A stretch of 64,000 nt of DNA from Atherix ibis. Lineage: Eukaryota; Arthropoda; Insecta; Diptera; Athericidae. Location: positions 67,428,220 to 67,492,219 of the forward strand of contig OY282609.1 in assembly GCA_958298945.1 (NCBI GenBank), read 5' to 3'. Shown here in pieces: positions 13,801 to 26,954 of this stretch. The position numbers were made by a program, and so were the translations under genes. Under the pieces are notes generated by a model. The model was given only the letters and a program-made list of their open reading frames with translations. It had not been told where the DNA came from and made no database searches. Numbering within the stretch: position 1 is the first letter of the stretch; each line of letters begins with the position of its first letter.

Positions 13801-16180
13801 AGCAGCAAATTTTCTGAATTTTGCTTCTCTGTTTTATTAAATGAATAGTGTATGTTGAAAAACAAAAATGTTATGCTGACAAAAAATATGTTTGTTTTTT
13901 TTTAAATGTAAATCAATCATAAAAAATGGAAATTTGTTTGTAAAAATACTAAAATAATGAAAAAATTTAGAAATATACGATAAATTTTATTGTAGAAAAT
14001 CTCTCATATCAAATTATACTTTTGATTATAATTACAGTGATTGTAAACGCTTTATATGGACTCATTTTCTATTTTAAAAAGAAATGATTTTTTAACATAC
14101 AGTTCCTTCTTAAAAGAATTCAATTTAATAAAAATACACTTTTATAGATAAAGTCAACCATTCTTTCCACTATAAAAAAAACTAAAGAGTTATCGAATTT
14201 GTGCGCTTAGAAGTAAAGTTTGATCAAATACATTTTATATTTAGATTTTAATTAAATTTTAATACTAATATATTGCTTTGACTTGGTCACTATGCACTTA
14301 CTATAACATCGCTAAAATGGCTGCCACGAGGCTTCTTGGAGAACACGATTCTTATGCGATAATTTTTCATGTCTTTTTCGCACATTTCGGGGTGTAATTA
14401 GACTATTAACTGATGGATGTTGGCTTTAAATACTTTTAGATATGCGTAAATACGATATATTATTAGACAAAAGAATGAATTAGATAAAGCTTTACAAAAT
14501 GATAGAAAGCATTTATAGATGTTGTGAAAATTCGAATTATCTGTTTTGATAAATAAAGCATTAAAACAAATAAAAACTATCTAAAAATTCTAGCTAGTTT
14601 CCTTGAAAAACCTTTGTCTGATAATTTGACGACTTTATAAGATACTCAGCATTTCTGAAAATTTCAGTTAGAAAAAATTTCTTTACCTTCTAACGTAGTA
14701 TAATTTACAAAGTCAATTAAAATTTTTCCAGTTGAGAAAATTCTATGAAAAATTTTTTCTTTGTATTCGATTGAAAGTGAAAACTGCAGAACAATTAGCA
14801 AAAATTTCTCGTTTCATAGCTGTCGAAAAATATTTTATTTACATAAAAAAAGCTAATAATTGCAATGGAAAAGAATTTTCAGACTTCAAAAAAAGAAAAA
14901 TCAAACCCTCTGTACTAACATCGAAATGCAGGGGTGAAAATTCCATGGTGACCATGAAAATTTCGCTACGCAGTATGTTCTCGTAGAAATTTAAAACCAG
15001 AAATGATTTTAAAAAATTTATTAAACTTAAAAACAAGAATAAATAAGAAAAGAAACAGATCAATAAAGAAAAAAGAGTGATTTACTTAATGTTTATACCC
15101 AACCACCCACTTCTTGGCTTCTATTCTATCCACCCACAGAGCCAAATGCAATAATGCAAATGCAATAAAAACGAAAGTGAACCATTTCGCACGCGCATTT
15201 TGCATCGTCTGCTGTTTTTCCGTCTGTGCATTTTTTGCACATACACATACATGAACAATGCTGCATTTATATTGTATATACTGGCTATATGCACATTATT
15301 ATTATCAGTTATACAACAGCTTCTTATTTATACGCGGACTAGTACATGCGCCAACATATTTTTAGATTTCAAGTTCAAGTATTAACGTAACTGGGATTTT
15401 CAGTCTGCCAGCACATAATTCCTGCGTCTGTTGTATTCCAAACCCTTCTCCACCATATAGTGATTTTCCTTTGCGATGAAAACTTTCAGATTGCCGCCCA
15501 CAGTTCCGACAGACACAAGCACCTCACAACCAACTTGCATTTGCAGCCCCAATCGCTCTTCGTAAATTCACAAACTTTAACAAAAACAAGTGAGACATGC
15601 AACTACAAAAAATAATAATAAAAGAAATGCGGTCTTAAAATCGATTTGCATTCAGTTTTTTATAATATGCTGGGGTAAACATTTTTCTGCAAATTTGCAC
15701 ACTATGCGCCATATCATTTTCTCCTTTTCCCATTTTCCAATTGCAGTTTTTTTTTTGTCCTGTTCGTCTCAGATTTTTATTAAGTGCTACCTATACAAAC
15801 TGCTCCTCAGTCGTCAGAAGTAGCAGTGGCATCCCACACCATTTTATTTTAGTATGCATCATCGATTGGAAGCCAACAAAAGTATCGAAATTTAAACTAT
15901 AAATGAAAGTGAAATTCATATTCAAGTCGAAATCAAAAGTGAAATCTAAATAAAGGTTCTCAACAAGGAGCAGACATTTTACGAGTATTTGATAGCAGTT
16001 GGAAACATCATAAAAGTTTCAATTTATCATGTCAATCTTGAATTTTACACAAATTTTTCAATATCAACGGTTAGAGTTGAAAAAAAAAATTTCTGCCCAA
16101 AATTAACATACATCACGAGTTAGACCTAAGAAAAGTTCCAACGAGTCTTAAGAAAATATTCATTATTACGAACAGAAATT
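10800..16180. other. AT-rich non-coding stretch
   Basis: Long AT-rich sequence. It contains a poly(A) run at about 11694-11714, CCA/CAAC-rich low complexity at about 11880-11930, a GA microsatellite (12515-12531), a small perfect palindrome with 11-bp arms and a 4-bp loop at 13272-13297, and (ATGT/ACATAC)-type words. Open frames of 60-84 codons in this interval have simple-sequence translations and are not called. I see no tRNA or other RNA gene. Confidence 0.55.
12515..12531. repeat. (GA)n microsatellite
   Basis: A short run of GA dinucleotides (about eight units). In flies GA tracts can bind GAGA factor, but nothing nearby suggests a promoter, so it is recorded only as a simple repeat. Confidence 0.8.
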
Positions 16181-16185
16181 GTTTG

Positions 16186-16480
16186 ATGGTATAAAGCATT
16201 TTTACAGGGTCGAGAAGCAGCAGAAGACGACCTACTCTAAGTAGGTCTTCAACGTCGAAAAGTGAAGAAAATGTGAAACGAGTGCGTCCAAAACGATCTA
16301 AGTAAGTGTGATTTTTTTGTCACCCAAGATAAAAAAACACTGCAAAGGACGTCATATTGTCGACAACATTTAAAGGAGTGTAACTGAGGAACCGAAGACG
16401 ATTCCATTTGAAGCCTTCTTCACCGATAGTAACAACGCCTCCCAAAGAATCTACTTTTAAAGGGATAACATTGATGCTTT
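16186..16480 (+). mobile_element. Mariner relic 1: gutted transposase, N- and C-terminal parts only
   Basis: The + strand retains diagnostic mariner transposase signatures with stops and a frameshift. At 16186-16240 it reads WYKAFLQGREAAEDDLL, the end of the N-terminal DNA-binding region. After a one-base shift (about 16238) it reads SRSSTSKSEENVKRVR, the family's conserved SGRPSTSK-EENVERVR segment. It then jumps to KGRH..DNI, TEEPKTIPFEAF and a degraded DNID near 16340-16475, which correspond to the C-terminal end. The whole catalytic core, with all DD34D residues, is missing. No TIRs are obvious. It is a dead copy, closer in its conserved words to relic 2 (39.4-39.9 kb) than to the 54.5 kb element. 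Confidence 0.75.
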
Positions 16481-16749
16481 TCTGTCTTATCTCGATTTAT
16501 CATAAAAAATTATTTCAAAATAAATTCTTAATAGTAAAATTGAAAAAAAGAAAATGTTGTGAGTCCTTTTTAAATATCTTCTAAAAATTTTATACAAAGT
16601 ATTTAACATAAAAAAATTCTTACACAATCAAAATTATAACCTTACAAAAAAAAACAATTTTCTATCATTATTCAAGTTCGTTCCTCAGTATAATACTCAA
16701 AGATGCACCATTCTGTATCCTAATCAAACATACTCGTAGAGACAACATT

Positions 16750-16763
16750 CCCCCCCCCCCCCC
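16750..16763. repeat. Poly(C) run
   Basis: Fourteen consecutive C residues, conspicuous in an AT-rich region. They lie 10 bases upstream of the candidate first exon at 16774. A similar run of 13 C occurs at 21504-21516 and a run of 15 G at 46314-46328. Confidence 0.95.
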
Positions 16764-16773
16764 AAACATAGAT

Positions 16774-16978
16774 ATGTCGCATTACGAACAGACCAGGACA
16801 GAAAATAGTGCCAACAACTTTAAGGAACGAAAAGCTTCAATGGTGAGTACGTTTTTTAACATCTTCCTTTTCTATTCTAATTTTATTCAAAAAATAAAAT
16901 AAAATAAAATTGAAACAGCGTCTAGATCTAATCAGCAATGAACGTAAAAGGATAACAAACACAGCTAAAGATAGCTAA
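16774..16978 (+). CDS. Candidate small two-exon coding unit or alternative first exon (unrecognised)
   Basis: An ATG at 16774 opens a hydrophilic 23-codon frame (begins MSHYEQTRTENSANN, ends KERKASM) that runs directly into a GTGAGT 5' splice site at 16843. A 76-nt intron with a TTCTAAT branch-like word and a CAG at 16916-16918 would join it, in phase 0, to 16919-16978 (RLDLISNERKRITN..., stop TAA), giving a 42-residue product. The acceptor is weak because the tract before it is A-rich. The donor could instead splice to the better acceptor at 19498. The composition is unlike the surrounding AT-rich sequence. I do not recognise the protein. Chance is a real alternative. Confidence 0.22.
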
Positions 16979-17250
16979 AAACCGTAAGTCTAACTTAATA
17001 TTAGTCAGGATGAATAATAAATTTTAGTTGTTCATGCTGGCAATAGTTTTTAATCAAAGGAGTCAGAAGAAAAACATTCAAAAATATTCCCATTCCGTTA
17101 TCGACTATTTTTTATGGTATTTTTTTTCTTTTCTCGAATAAAGTAAAGTTTTGTTCAAAAACAAAAATTAATGCTCCACTTTGAATTGGGCTGTTTTCAT
17201 TTATATATACCCACCGGCTACATGAGTTACGAGTTAGTCATATTTTGTGA

Positions 17251-17358
17251 TGTGCCGGTGCTGCACTGCGGCGTTTTGTGGGGGTGTTCGAATATAATGC
17301 AATGTACGACCAGTGGAAAGGAAAAATCGATAAACATCGAATGTTGCCAGCCCATGTG
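17251..17358 (+). other. Candidate exon fragment ending at a GTGAGT donor
   Basis: After a stop at 17248-17250 one + frame is open for 36 codons and includes the segment YNAMYDQWKGKIDKHRMLPAH. It ends exactly at a GTGAGTGTAG 5' splice-like site (17359). Another frame on the same strand (ATG at 17171) is also open to 17359, so coding potential is ambiguous. No convincing acceptor is seen upstream. A TTTCCCTGCAG acceptor-like site is present at about 17470. I recognise no family and record this only as a possibility. Confidence 0.13.
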
Positions 17359-17479
17359 AGTGTAGCTAACTTTCAATCTACCTATTCCTTCTCAAACCAT
17401 TTGTCGCAAAATCGAAAATCCACTTCAGGTCCTTCGAGGCGCATAACATACAAACGACTTTCCCTGCAGATGCATTAAC

Positions 17480-19490
17480 AAAAAATCACCAGACCCCAAC
17501 ACCTAAGCACGTGTAGACTTTTGAGGTTGTAGCTTGGCTACACCATCGCCCATCGCTAATTTCAAAAAGGAAAGAGAAATAAAAATAAAAGATCAAAAAC
17601 ATCGTCTGTAAAAAAAATTCTACTGCAGAAGTAGAATAGGAAAACATAAAATTCGAACGATGGTGGTACCTTCTTCTTTGGTTTGGCGGTACTTTTACTA
17701 ACAAATCGGCTAGCCCAGGCTAGGCTAGGCAGCATTGATTTTTCATTTCCCTATCGCAGGACAGACAAATGGGGAGCTAGAAACGATATGAAAATCTGCA
17801 GTGAAGCATTTTTGCAGCTGCCACCGCATTAATGCAAAAATTTTCTGCAAAGGGATTCTATTTATTTCGCTTTTCATTTCATTTTGGGGGAAGGAAGATG
17901 CAAGCATACGATTCTAACTAAATTTTGTATTTATGAGTACTTTTATAATGGGCAGGTCGACCGACATGCAAGCTGTTTGGGGTAAAGACTATAAAAAAAA
18001 TTCTCAACGAAAAAATACCGCACAATTTTTTTTCAACCGACAATTGCAGAAATGCAGTAAAATTTAATTATTTTTGCTAGTCAAAGTTCAAAAGAATTTT
18101 TTTTTAAATTTTTATTGTAAAATGAGTTATCCATCCTTCGCTCCTATTTTTTCAGTTTTTCCTTTCTTATTAATAAAAATTTTTGTTATTCATCCTTTTT
18201 GAAGCTTTTGTGCAAATCTTACAACATATTTTTAGTAGCACTCTTCCACTTTTGGGTAGGCACGAAAAGCCAAAAAAAAACTTTTATTAATTAGGACTGG
18301 AATATTTTTTTGGAAGACATTAATATAATATATCCTTTTAAAATATTGAAACTTTTCTTATGGAAGTTTTTAATAGAAAATCTAGTGGCATAATTTTACT
18401 ACCAATTTTTTCGTTTAAATATTTTTGAAGAAATTTCCTATATAACATTTTTTATCAAATGTATCTAAACCACAAAAATGATTATATGGAGCAACTTTAA
18501 TATAAATTCTTTTTTGTTTGTTCTTTTTTAGTAATTGGTATAAATAATTTTTAAAAAATTATATATATTTTTTCAATAAAATTTTGTTTGACGAAAATTT
18601 GTGCAAAAGTCAACTTATACCTACATCATAAAAATTTAGGTACAATATAAGAAATAAAACTGTTCATTAAAAAAGAAATGTTAGTTTTACAAAGCTTAAG
18701 TTCTATTATAAAATCATTCCTTTGTAAATTCAAAGTAATTACAAAAAAAAAACATTCGTAATAAATACCTTCGACTATTTAGACCAAACTTAATTATATG
18801 CATGGTATACGCAATGGACACAGCATAAATTCAATTGAAAAGAAATATATTTTTCTTTACGAATCCCCACACACTAATTCAAAAATTAAATCATTATACA
18901 AAAGGGATAGGTTCACATTAAAGACATATTCACCTTCAACCTGATTTTTCTAAGCCAACGTCTGTACATATTCGTACCTAGAGAGGGCATCCAATTTTAT
19001 GCAAGAGTAATTTTGGTTGAAATTATTCTTAGAGTTAACATAAATGCATTCAAATATTTTCACAAGGAAAAACTAGACTTTTTAAAGGCAAGCTAAGAAA
19101 ATTCATGAAAAATTCTAATTAGGAATATGTACAGTTAGGAGAAAATATCGTAAACTCTTCTATTTTTCTTATAATTTAAAAATATTTTAAGTAAACAGAG
19201 GAGAAGAAAAACCTTCTTTTGTTAACAGTTAAAATCAAAGCGAACAATGATAAATGTTCGTAATGCATAATACAGCATAGAGGTGGTGGTAGGGGAGATT
19301 ATTTGAGATGGAAGTAAATGCATATACTACGAACCAATTGTGTAAAGAAGAGAGTGTGCATATGATTTAAAACATAATAAAAATCACCGAAAAGAAAAAC
19401 AAAAATAAACCATAAAACCAAAAAAGAAAAAAATTCCAAAATATTGTATTATGCGTGCATCCATCCATTCATTCATTCTTTCCGTATTTT
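17480..19490. other. AT-rich non-coding stretch
   Basis: AT-rich DNA with long T and A runs. A GGCTAGGCTAGGCA motif occurs at about 17717, and a closely similar one at about 24497. CCATTCATTCATTC simple sequence lies at about 19461-19480. No gene or RNA is seen. Confidence 0.55.
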
Positions 19491-19498
19491 TTTTGTAG

Positions 19499-19537
19499 AG
19501 TCTCAGTAGGCCGACCTCTTACACCCCAGTCCAACAG
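19499..19537 (+). other. Candidate 39-nt in-frame micro-exon
   Basis: A run of T residues ending in GTAG (acceptor at 19497-19498) precedes 39 bases that read SLSRPTSYTPVQQ in phase 0. They end in CAG immediately before GTAGGC (donor at 19538). A stronger GTAAGT donor lies 14 bases further (19552). The length is a multiple of three and the frame is open, as expected for a cassette micro-exon. In phase it would follow the candidate exon at 16774-16842. The product is not recognised. Without transcript reads this remains a sequence-pattern call. Confidence 0.2.
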
Positions 19538-20499
19538 GTAGGCAATTGTACAAGTAAGTAGTACCAGATAAGGTAACGTCGTGAATATTATTGTCATTGT
19601 AAGTAGTTTGGTGTACTCGCAAAGATAATTGCATGCAGTACTCACTCACTTGTAGAAGAGAATACACCAACAATTTTCATTATATTTGTAACATTTTCAA
19701 CGAAGTAGAAAATTTCTCTCCCGAATCTAATTAGGGGCCTCCAATCCAAAAATTCATTCGAACTAATGTCAGGTTGCAATGAATATTCATTAAAATTGAA
19801 TTTCTTACTATTCTATTCATATTCTATTCGTACAGGTGCACAAAATGCTGAGAGTCATAGCAAAGTTCACCTACACTTCTAAGTATAATATTTCTAAATG
19901 GCTCCCCCCCACCGTCAGTCCATATGGTCACCTCTATCGTCTATAGTATAATCGAACACGTAATAAGGTTAATACGAATTCTGTTCCTTTTTTTAAATTT
20001 CCATTTATTTATTTTTCGTTATTAGAATTTATAAACCAAATAATACAGAACAGAAATTAGCATCAGAAATAGTTGAACAAGTTTTGTTATTATGGGTGGT
20101 GGGTGAGTGAATATAATTCGAAAATGAAACAATTTCAATAGGAAGACTGTGTAAAAGTAGAGTTTTTAATTAATTTGTTGGGCATGTTCTACGTTTTTGT
20201 TTAATATTAAAATTTTACCAAAAAAAAAAAAAAAATTGTATAAAAAATTGAAAATATCAATATTCTTTTATATAAAGAAAAGCTAATTTGTCTAAAAATA
20301 TTTTTTGAAAAAGAAAACTTTTTCATAAAAAAATGTATGTTGCAATAAATTTTGACCAAATATTATAATCCAAATTTTTTTTTAGACTGTCAACATCATT
20401 TTTATAGAATTTAGAAAAATTTAAAAAAAATGCTGATTTAGAATACTTTGAATTCGTTGTAAATTTGGTTAGAATTTTTTTATATTAGAAAAAATTCTG

Positions 20500-20885
20500 A
20501 TAAAATTTAACAGAACAAATTTTATAGGTAAAATTTTTTTATAAAACTAATTTTACTGCGAAATCTTTTGGTTTTTCTATTCTTACTGGAAAATCTGTAA
20601 ATAAACAAAATTTTAATCGAAATATTTATTGCTAAAGGAAATTATGACTTAAAAAAATTATTCCCGAAATCTTTAGCAGAAAAATTTTTTATAGAGAAAA
20701 TGTTTGCTTAAAGAAAATTTTTACTATATACACATACATAGCGTTTTTGGTAAAAATGTTTTTAATAGCAAATGTTCACTACTGGAAGTTAAATTTTCAC
20801 CAAAAAGTTACTGCAAAGGATTTTTCTAAAATTATGATGTTTTACGGGAAAGTTTATTAAAGTTTGTTTTACACATTTTTACTGT
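20500..20885. repeat. Degenerate minisatellite array B (ACTG/CAGT plus A/T-run family)
   Basis: Repeated words such as TTTTACTGCGAAAT, CTTACTGGAAAAT, TTTTTACTATA and TTTTTACTGTA occur at loose 13-30 base intervals, in the same orientation as array A. The array is heavily mutated and its boundaries are approximate. Confidence 0.4.
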
Positions 20886-20925
20886 ACCTAAAATTAATAT
20901 ACAAACAAAACAAACTTTCAGCAAC

Positions 20926-20961
20926 GACAAATGCAGTGATGTTGACAAATGCAGTGATGTT
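20926..20961. repeat. Perfect 18-bp tandem duplication
   Basis: The 18-base unit GACAAATGCAGTGATGTT occurs twice back to back (20926-20943 and 20944-20961) with no mismatches, so it is a recent local duplication. Confidence 0.95.
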
Positions 20962-21869
20962 GTGAATGGTAGAAGAAATGACCAATAAGCGAATGCAAAA
21001 TTTTAAACTGACCAATGGCTGACTTGTACAAATGTACTACTCTCTAGAAAATGCATTTCAATTGGTTGCAGTGCATGAGCATAAATTAGTATTGCACAAA
21101 AGTGCAATTCTTAATAGCTAATACAAAATGGAGTTTATACTGTAATGAATTTTTGCATTTTTAAGGCGTTTTCTCATTCTCACTGCAGTGAAGTTTTAGT
21201 GAATGGAAAAAATATCTCCAAATATATTTAAACGGATTCATTCCACTTTGAGTACCATATTCACAACAAAGTGTTTAAAACCGTAAACATGAAACTATGC
21301 AAAAAGAGTAAAAAAAAATTATCGGAGAAGAGAATAAAACAAGAGAAATATTATTAAAAAAATAAACAATGGTAAAAAATATGTAAGCGAAAACGTGTTA
21401 TTTTGCAGTGTAAAATTTTCACTGCGCATCGCAGAAATTTCAGCATTTAATCGACGTACGTACGGTAATGACGTATTTACTAAATATTTCGAAGCGACCC
21501 TCTCCCCCCCCCCCCCTTCTAAATTTTTAGTTAATGATCTTCTTTAAAAATTTCTTACAATGCCATTTATAACTTTCTTATCCCTTTCCTTCTTATTAAA
21601 AAATATTTCATTTTCTTTTTATGGAGTTCTCGGCATTCTTCTTTATCTGCTTTTCTGATCGCATTCAACTTCATCTGACGATTACGCAATTCTGACTTGT
21701 TACAACATTTTTAGCATAGCATAACGCACTGCTGCTTTATAGTTCAATAACGTTTATATCTTTTATATGGTGCTGCTAAGTCGCATTTAAGTTTTTGCTG
21801 CATTGAATAGAGTAGGCTTCTGAAAAGAGAATTATAGCAAGTAGAGAAAAAGCGAACAAATCGCATTAA

Positions 21870-23340
21870 GTTTGAATTGCGCTGCTTTTAACGCAACACA
21901 CAAAACAACAATATATATCGGCCCCACTGTGCCATTATGTTATACTGCATTCGATCGCCACAAACTTTGCGATTCTCACGGAAGTGATAACAGTACGGAA
22001 CGTCAATTACATCATGTTTCTCTTTCCCCCGTACAAGCTTCAAACCTTAAAACCCAAGCGTAACCGATACTATTATTATTGTTACCATTAGGCTTGTTAT
22101 TATTTATTGTGTTTTTTGTGCTTTATGAGAACATGCAACGAAAATAAATTCAACACATGCAAATGTACGCATATTAAACCATATGAATATACATACATAT
22201 CTCACGAAACCAAACCACGTATTTTTGATATTTTTGATATGATATGATACGCTACGGAATTTGCTTGTTATCAGTAAATTTGGTTCACAAATATAATTTT
22301 TGTATTTTTACTTTTTTGCTCTTTTATCGAAAAATATCAACAAGAAAGAAAAAAAATACGTCAATCACCACAAAATAACAAAAATCCATCATAAAGGAAG
22401 GAAGTGCGAAAAGGACACAAAAACGAAAACGAAAATGAAACAAAACAAAAATATGTTTCTACTAACCAACTGACACACATTTGCCTAATCAGCTTCAACT
22501 TAATTGTTATTGTTATGCCCAAAATATACAGTCAGTGCACTTTACCGAGCGCGGTACACCCCTTACCTTAACCCGTTAGTAAGTCGAATTTTACGATGAC
22601 AATACAGTCAGTCAGTCACTCATCAATGGGCGAAAATGAATTCCACTCTTACTTTTTCCGTCCCACTACCACTCTTTCTCTTTCCTACCGCAGTTGTTTT
22701 TTATTTTGCCATCATTTAAATGCAAAAAAACATGCAAAAGAACACAAAATATTTCAAAATGTTAAAGGGGGGAGAAAACGTGTTTTGCACTTATGATTCT
22801 GCGTTGCATTTTCTCTGCGCAATGACAGCAATTTCAGATCGGTTTTTTGCTTCTTTTTGTTCCATTTTATATTATTTTGTTATCATTGAGCAAAACTAAA
22901 AAGTCGGAAAAAGCAAAATAAACAATTTGCTGATAAAAAAAGACCCGAAAATTATTACAAAACACTATCAACTCACTAACATTAAAACTAGCGTATGTTT
23001 GCTGATCCACCAGCTCGCCCCTCTCGATCATTTGGATAGTATATAATATAAACAGTTAGTTGTATTGTGTTGGGAATTGTGCACAAAATATAATATGAAA
23101 AGGCCTTGAATTGTTGGTAAATGCGGCTATTAAATTGTTCAATATTTTTGTTGATGAAAAATTTTCTGATTATTTTTTAAAAAAAAGTTTGCTAGTAGGA
23201 AAATTACTTAACATAATTATTTTTCTATTTAATATAAAAGTTTTAACCAGAAAAGCTCAACAACCAATTTTTAAAAGTTTTGATATCAAGAAATTTCAAT
23301 CGTTCAAATTTTACATTCAAAAACTAACCATTTTTTAATC
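21870..23340. other. Non-coding stretch
   Basis: Mixed composition with no recognisable gene. The frames at 21872-22063 and 22596-22796 are short and match nothing I know. The GC-richer patch at about 22530-22680 holds CAGTCAGTCAGTCACT simple sequence. Confidence 0.5.
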
Positions 23341-23760
23341 AATAAATTTTTAAGTGGAAAAGTTTCATGAAAATATTTTTCTTTGCCAGTAAAAATAATT
23401 TTAATAAAAATGTCCATAGAAAAACAATTTAATAAAAATTTTTTTACCGTAAAATAAAAAAAATTCTTTCAGTAAAAAAAGCTTTCATTCAACGGGAAAC
23501 ATTTCTGCTGCAATACATTTTTTACCGGAACAACTTTTAGTACAAAAGCTTTATTATAAAATATTATTCTGCTAAAAAAAATATTTCCTAAAATCAATGT
23601 TTTTCGGAAAAAAAGTTTTAGCAACAAAATTTTCTACATCAAAACTTTAATGGAAATATATAAAAAAAACCCGAAAATTTTTATTGCAAAACTTATTAAA
23701 TTATTGCAAAAAAAATTGATGAAAAATGTTGCGGTAGAAAATATTATAAATAAAAATTAA
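23340..23760. repeat. Degenerate minisatellite array C
   Basis: Words such as CCAGTAAAAATAATTTT, TTTCAGTAAAAAAAG, TTTTTACCGTAAAA and TTTTTACCGGAAC recur through the interval. Both orientations appear, so the array has either been rearranged or decayed beyond clear phasing. It belongs to the same sequence family as arrays A, B, D and E. Confidence 0.4.
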
Positions 23761-26700
23761 AAGCTGAATATTTTTAAATATTGGCTAGAATATTCAGATT
23801 TTATGAAAATTTATAAAATGCTTATTGTAAAAACAAAATTCCACCTAGCATTGATCGAGGGACAATTTTCAAATTAGCTTCGGAATATTTTTCTTAGATC
23901 AAAATTAAAATAAAACAACAGTAAATAACTACATTTAGAAAATGCGTGTTGTAAATTTTCATACTATGCGTGTGGTTTTATAATAGTATTTTCTCTGTAA
24001 CCGAATATAACAAAGTTTTGAGACAGTACAGAAATGTGGTAGCTTTTTTATGATTGTGGAGAGCCCTTGTAATTCCAAAACTGCTACCACTCTGCCCACT
24101 GTTGCTGCTATATAGCTAAACTGCTCTTTTGATTATTCATCTGTCATCTTAATGGCTTAGCGACAAATTTATAAAATTCATACGCACCGTACGCATATTA
24201 TAAACGTATCATCTTAAATCGAGAAAAAAAATGTTGTCTCCTAGTATTTTTAAAAAAAAAAAAAAAAAACTCGAATGGGATACCAAAAATATTAAAGCAA
24301 AAAACTTAATTTTCAGAACTATAGGAAAAAAAAATAATAAGAAACAAATAAAAACAAAATTCCAATAAGAAAAATGGAAAGAGAAAAAAGATACAGCAAT
24401 ATTGCCAGCAATAGAAACGACCGGCAAAGAATTTGATATCGCAACATGCGGAAAAGCTCCCAGAAAGGCAGGCATCACATTAAATTGATTGGGCAAGGCT
24501 AGGCTAGGCAAGGCAATGCAAAACATCCATCCACCCATTCCATCCGCCTCTCCGGCCATATCGCGAGTACGCACACGCAAGTGCGTTATTTTGCTATTTC
24601 CATCGTGTTGACGTCACCCCTCCCGGCGGATCACTTCTTGCAGAGCCTTATCGACAATTCTGTGTTTTTCACGTACACTCTTTCTCGCTCACTCATGCAC
24701 AAAAACCAAATTTAGTTCCCCTCAACTATCACTATTTCCCTCACTCTTCCATAGTAAATTGCCAAAATCGAGCTAACATTTTACAGATATGGGGAGGCAC
24801 ACACTCAATATCAATGTGCGTTTGAAATTTGTTTTTTTTTCGGTTTTTTTCTATTTTCTTGTTTATATGTTCACGTTCAAAAAAAAAATACAAAATGATG
24901 CAAGACTACATATTAGTATGCGTTTAGTTTCAATAGTATTTCGTGTAGTTAGCATTTAGTTAGTATTTATAGTGATAATATTTACGAGCGATAGTTATGC
25001 GTTAAGAACAGGGTGGGGTACTAATGGTGATGATGATGTTGATAGCCGTTAATTTAAAAGGTTTCGTTAATAATGTATATTTCGGTAGTTTTGTCCTTTT
25101 CTTATTGTTATCTTTAATCTTTTTTACAGTATTATTTAATGCAAACTATAAAAATACAAAATATTTTCTATATTTTTATACCATCATTTTAAAATGTGAA
25201 ATGGCTTTAAAAACATAAAATACTATATTTAAATTCTAATTGTTTTAAAGCTATGCAAATGATTTTCTTAGAAATTTATGAAAAAAATTTCTTTAATGAA
25301 GAAATCATTTTTTTTTGTTTATTATTTACATAAAGCATTTTTAATAATTTATTTTTATGAATAATTTTGTATTTTGAAGAAATTTCCTAAAGAATTTTCT
25401 GTTTAATAATTTTTTCAAGCAATTATTTTACTCAAAAATTTTGTTCAAATACACATAATACTTATCCAAATAAATCCTTATTTTGTTATTTGTTTTTCTT
25501 TTAAGATATTTTTTAAACATTCATTAAGAATTGTAATAACTGGGAAATTTATGCATTTATATTTTTTGTTTTATTATAAAAAATATTTTTTTTATCAGGC
25601 AATACTAACTATGGGAAAAAAACAAAACATTTTTATAAAAATAATTTGATTACTTATAATAATAATTTTTGGCAATATATTAATACTCATTATGATATCT
25701 GACCAAGTAGTTTCTATGTGTCGGCTCCGATAACAACATACAAACTCAATAAAAACTAAATTGAATATGAAAAAAAGCCACCTTGTTGGAATTTTTTTAA
25801 TTTTATTCTCATCTGGATTGAAATTTAAAAGACAATTTTTTTTTTATAAAAGTATTTAGCATTTCTTGACGATTGAATTGATGGTGTTCGAAAAATACTA
25901 TCACTATCAACTAACAAACAAACAAAAGTGAATAATACTATACTGTGTGAGCATATAAGAATTGGGAAGTTTTTTTTAATGCGTATGCGAGTGTTTGTAC
26001 GATGCGTAAAGTCAGCATTCTTATTCTCAAGGCGAAACTTTGAACCTATGAAAATCTATTTTATATTATAATATTATTTGTGTGTTGGAGCTTATAATAT
26101 TGGCTGCGTTGAGAATGCTATAAAAAAATTATTCACTTCTCATCAGGCAATAACTATTTTTATCAACTATATTAATATGCTGCTGTTATGTTGTATAGAT
26201 CAAAAATGGAAAAAATTCTACTGATTAAAATATATACACATACAAATACAGATATACAATCTATCAAAACATTTGGGGGTATTTGAATTCATGCAGAAAG
26301 GCACTTTCAAAATTCTCATTTCAATTCTAAATAGTACCAAGTAGCTTAAAAGGCTAAGCCAGCTAACTAACTCCTCAACCAGCAAACCAACGAGACAGCC
26401 ATCCATCCCAATCCATAAAACGCGCATCTAATAATAAAGAACAAAAATTAGAAAAAAGCTTTAAAGCTTTGAAAATTAAACTGGCAAATTAGTCAGACTG
26501 CCAACTTGTCAACGATCTCAAAAATTCAACTGCCTATGGCGACAGTCACTTACATTAGCGAACACGTATGGAAATTATTTGAATGTAAATAGGAAATATG
26601 CATACAGAAAGTGACTTTTTCGATCAAAGACTTTATATTCTTTACTCTCACAAAAATGTCAATTCATATAATATTTTATTTTTGTTACTATTAACTGCAT

Positions 26701-26950
26701 AATTTTCTAATAATTATTTTCAGAACTTATGAAAAAATTATAAAAGTTTCTAATAGAAAACAAAAACTATTTTCAAAAAATACGTAAGCTTTTTAATATG
26801 ATCAAAAAAAAGCTTCGGAGAGAGATTTTTTCAGAAACTTTTTATTTTCCTATAGTTATTAAGTGTCACGATAAAAATATTAGATCCTCTTAAAAACAAA
26901 TTCTAATTTTTCATATTTTTGTTTTATTCCGATTTCTTCCAAAAAACTAT
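23760..26950. other. AT-rich non-coding stretch
   Basis: AT-rich, with a GC-richer patch at about 24440-24800 that includes CTTTCTCGCTCACTC-like pyrimidine sequence. The minus-strand 123-codon frame (24209-24580) has a hydrophobic, phenylalanine-rich C-terminal half translated from A/T runs and is not called. No RNA gene or transposon is seen. Confidence 0.5.
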
Positions 26951-26954
26951 TTAA

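Larger units (their letters stand above)
19540..21870. other. AT-rich non-coding stretch with degenerate repeats
   Basis: Contains a poly(A) run at 20220-20234, degenerate array B (20500-20885), an 18-bp tandem duplication (20926-20961) and a poly(C) run (21504-21516). Around 20900-21200 the sequence is TGCAGTG-rich. No gene is seen. Confidence 0.55.

Noticed and set aside
24209..24580. 123-codon minus-strand frame with hydrophobic C-terminal half
   Set aside because: The hydrophobic half is a translation of A/T runs, including a long poly(A). No motif or splice support.
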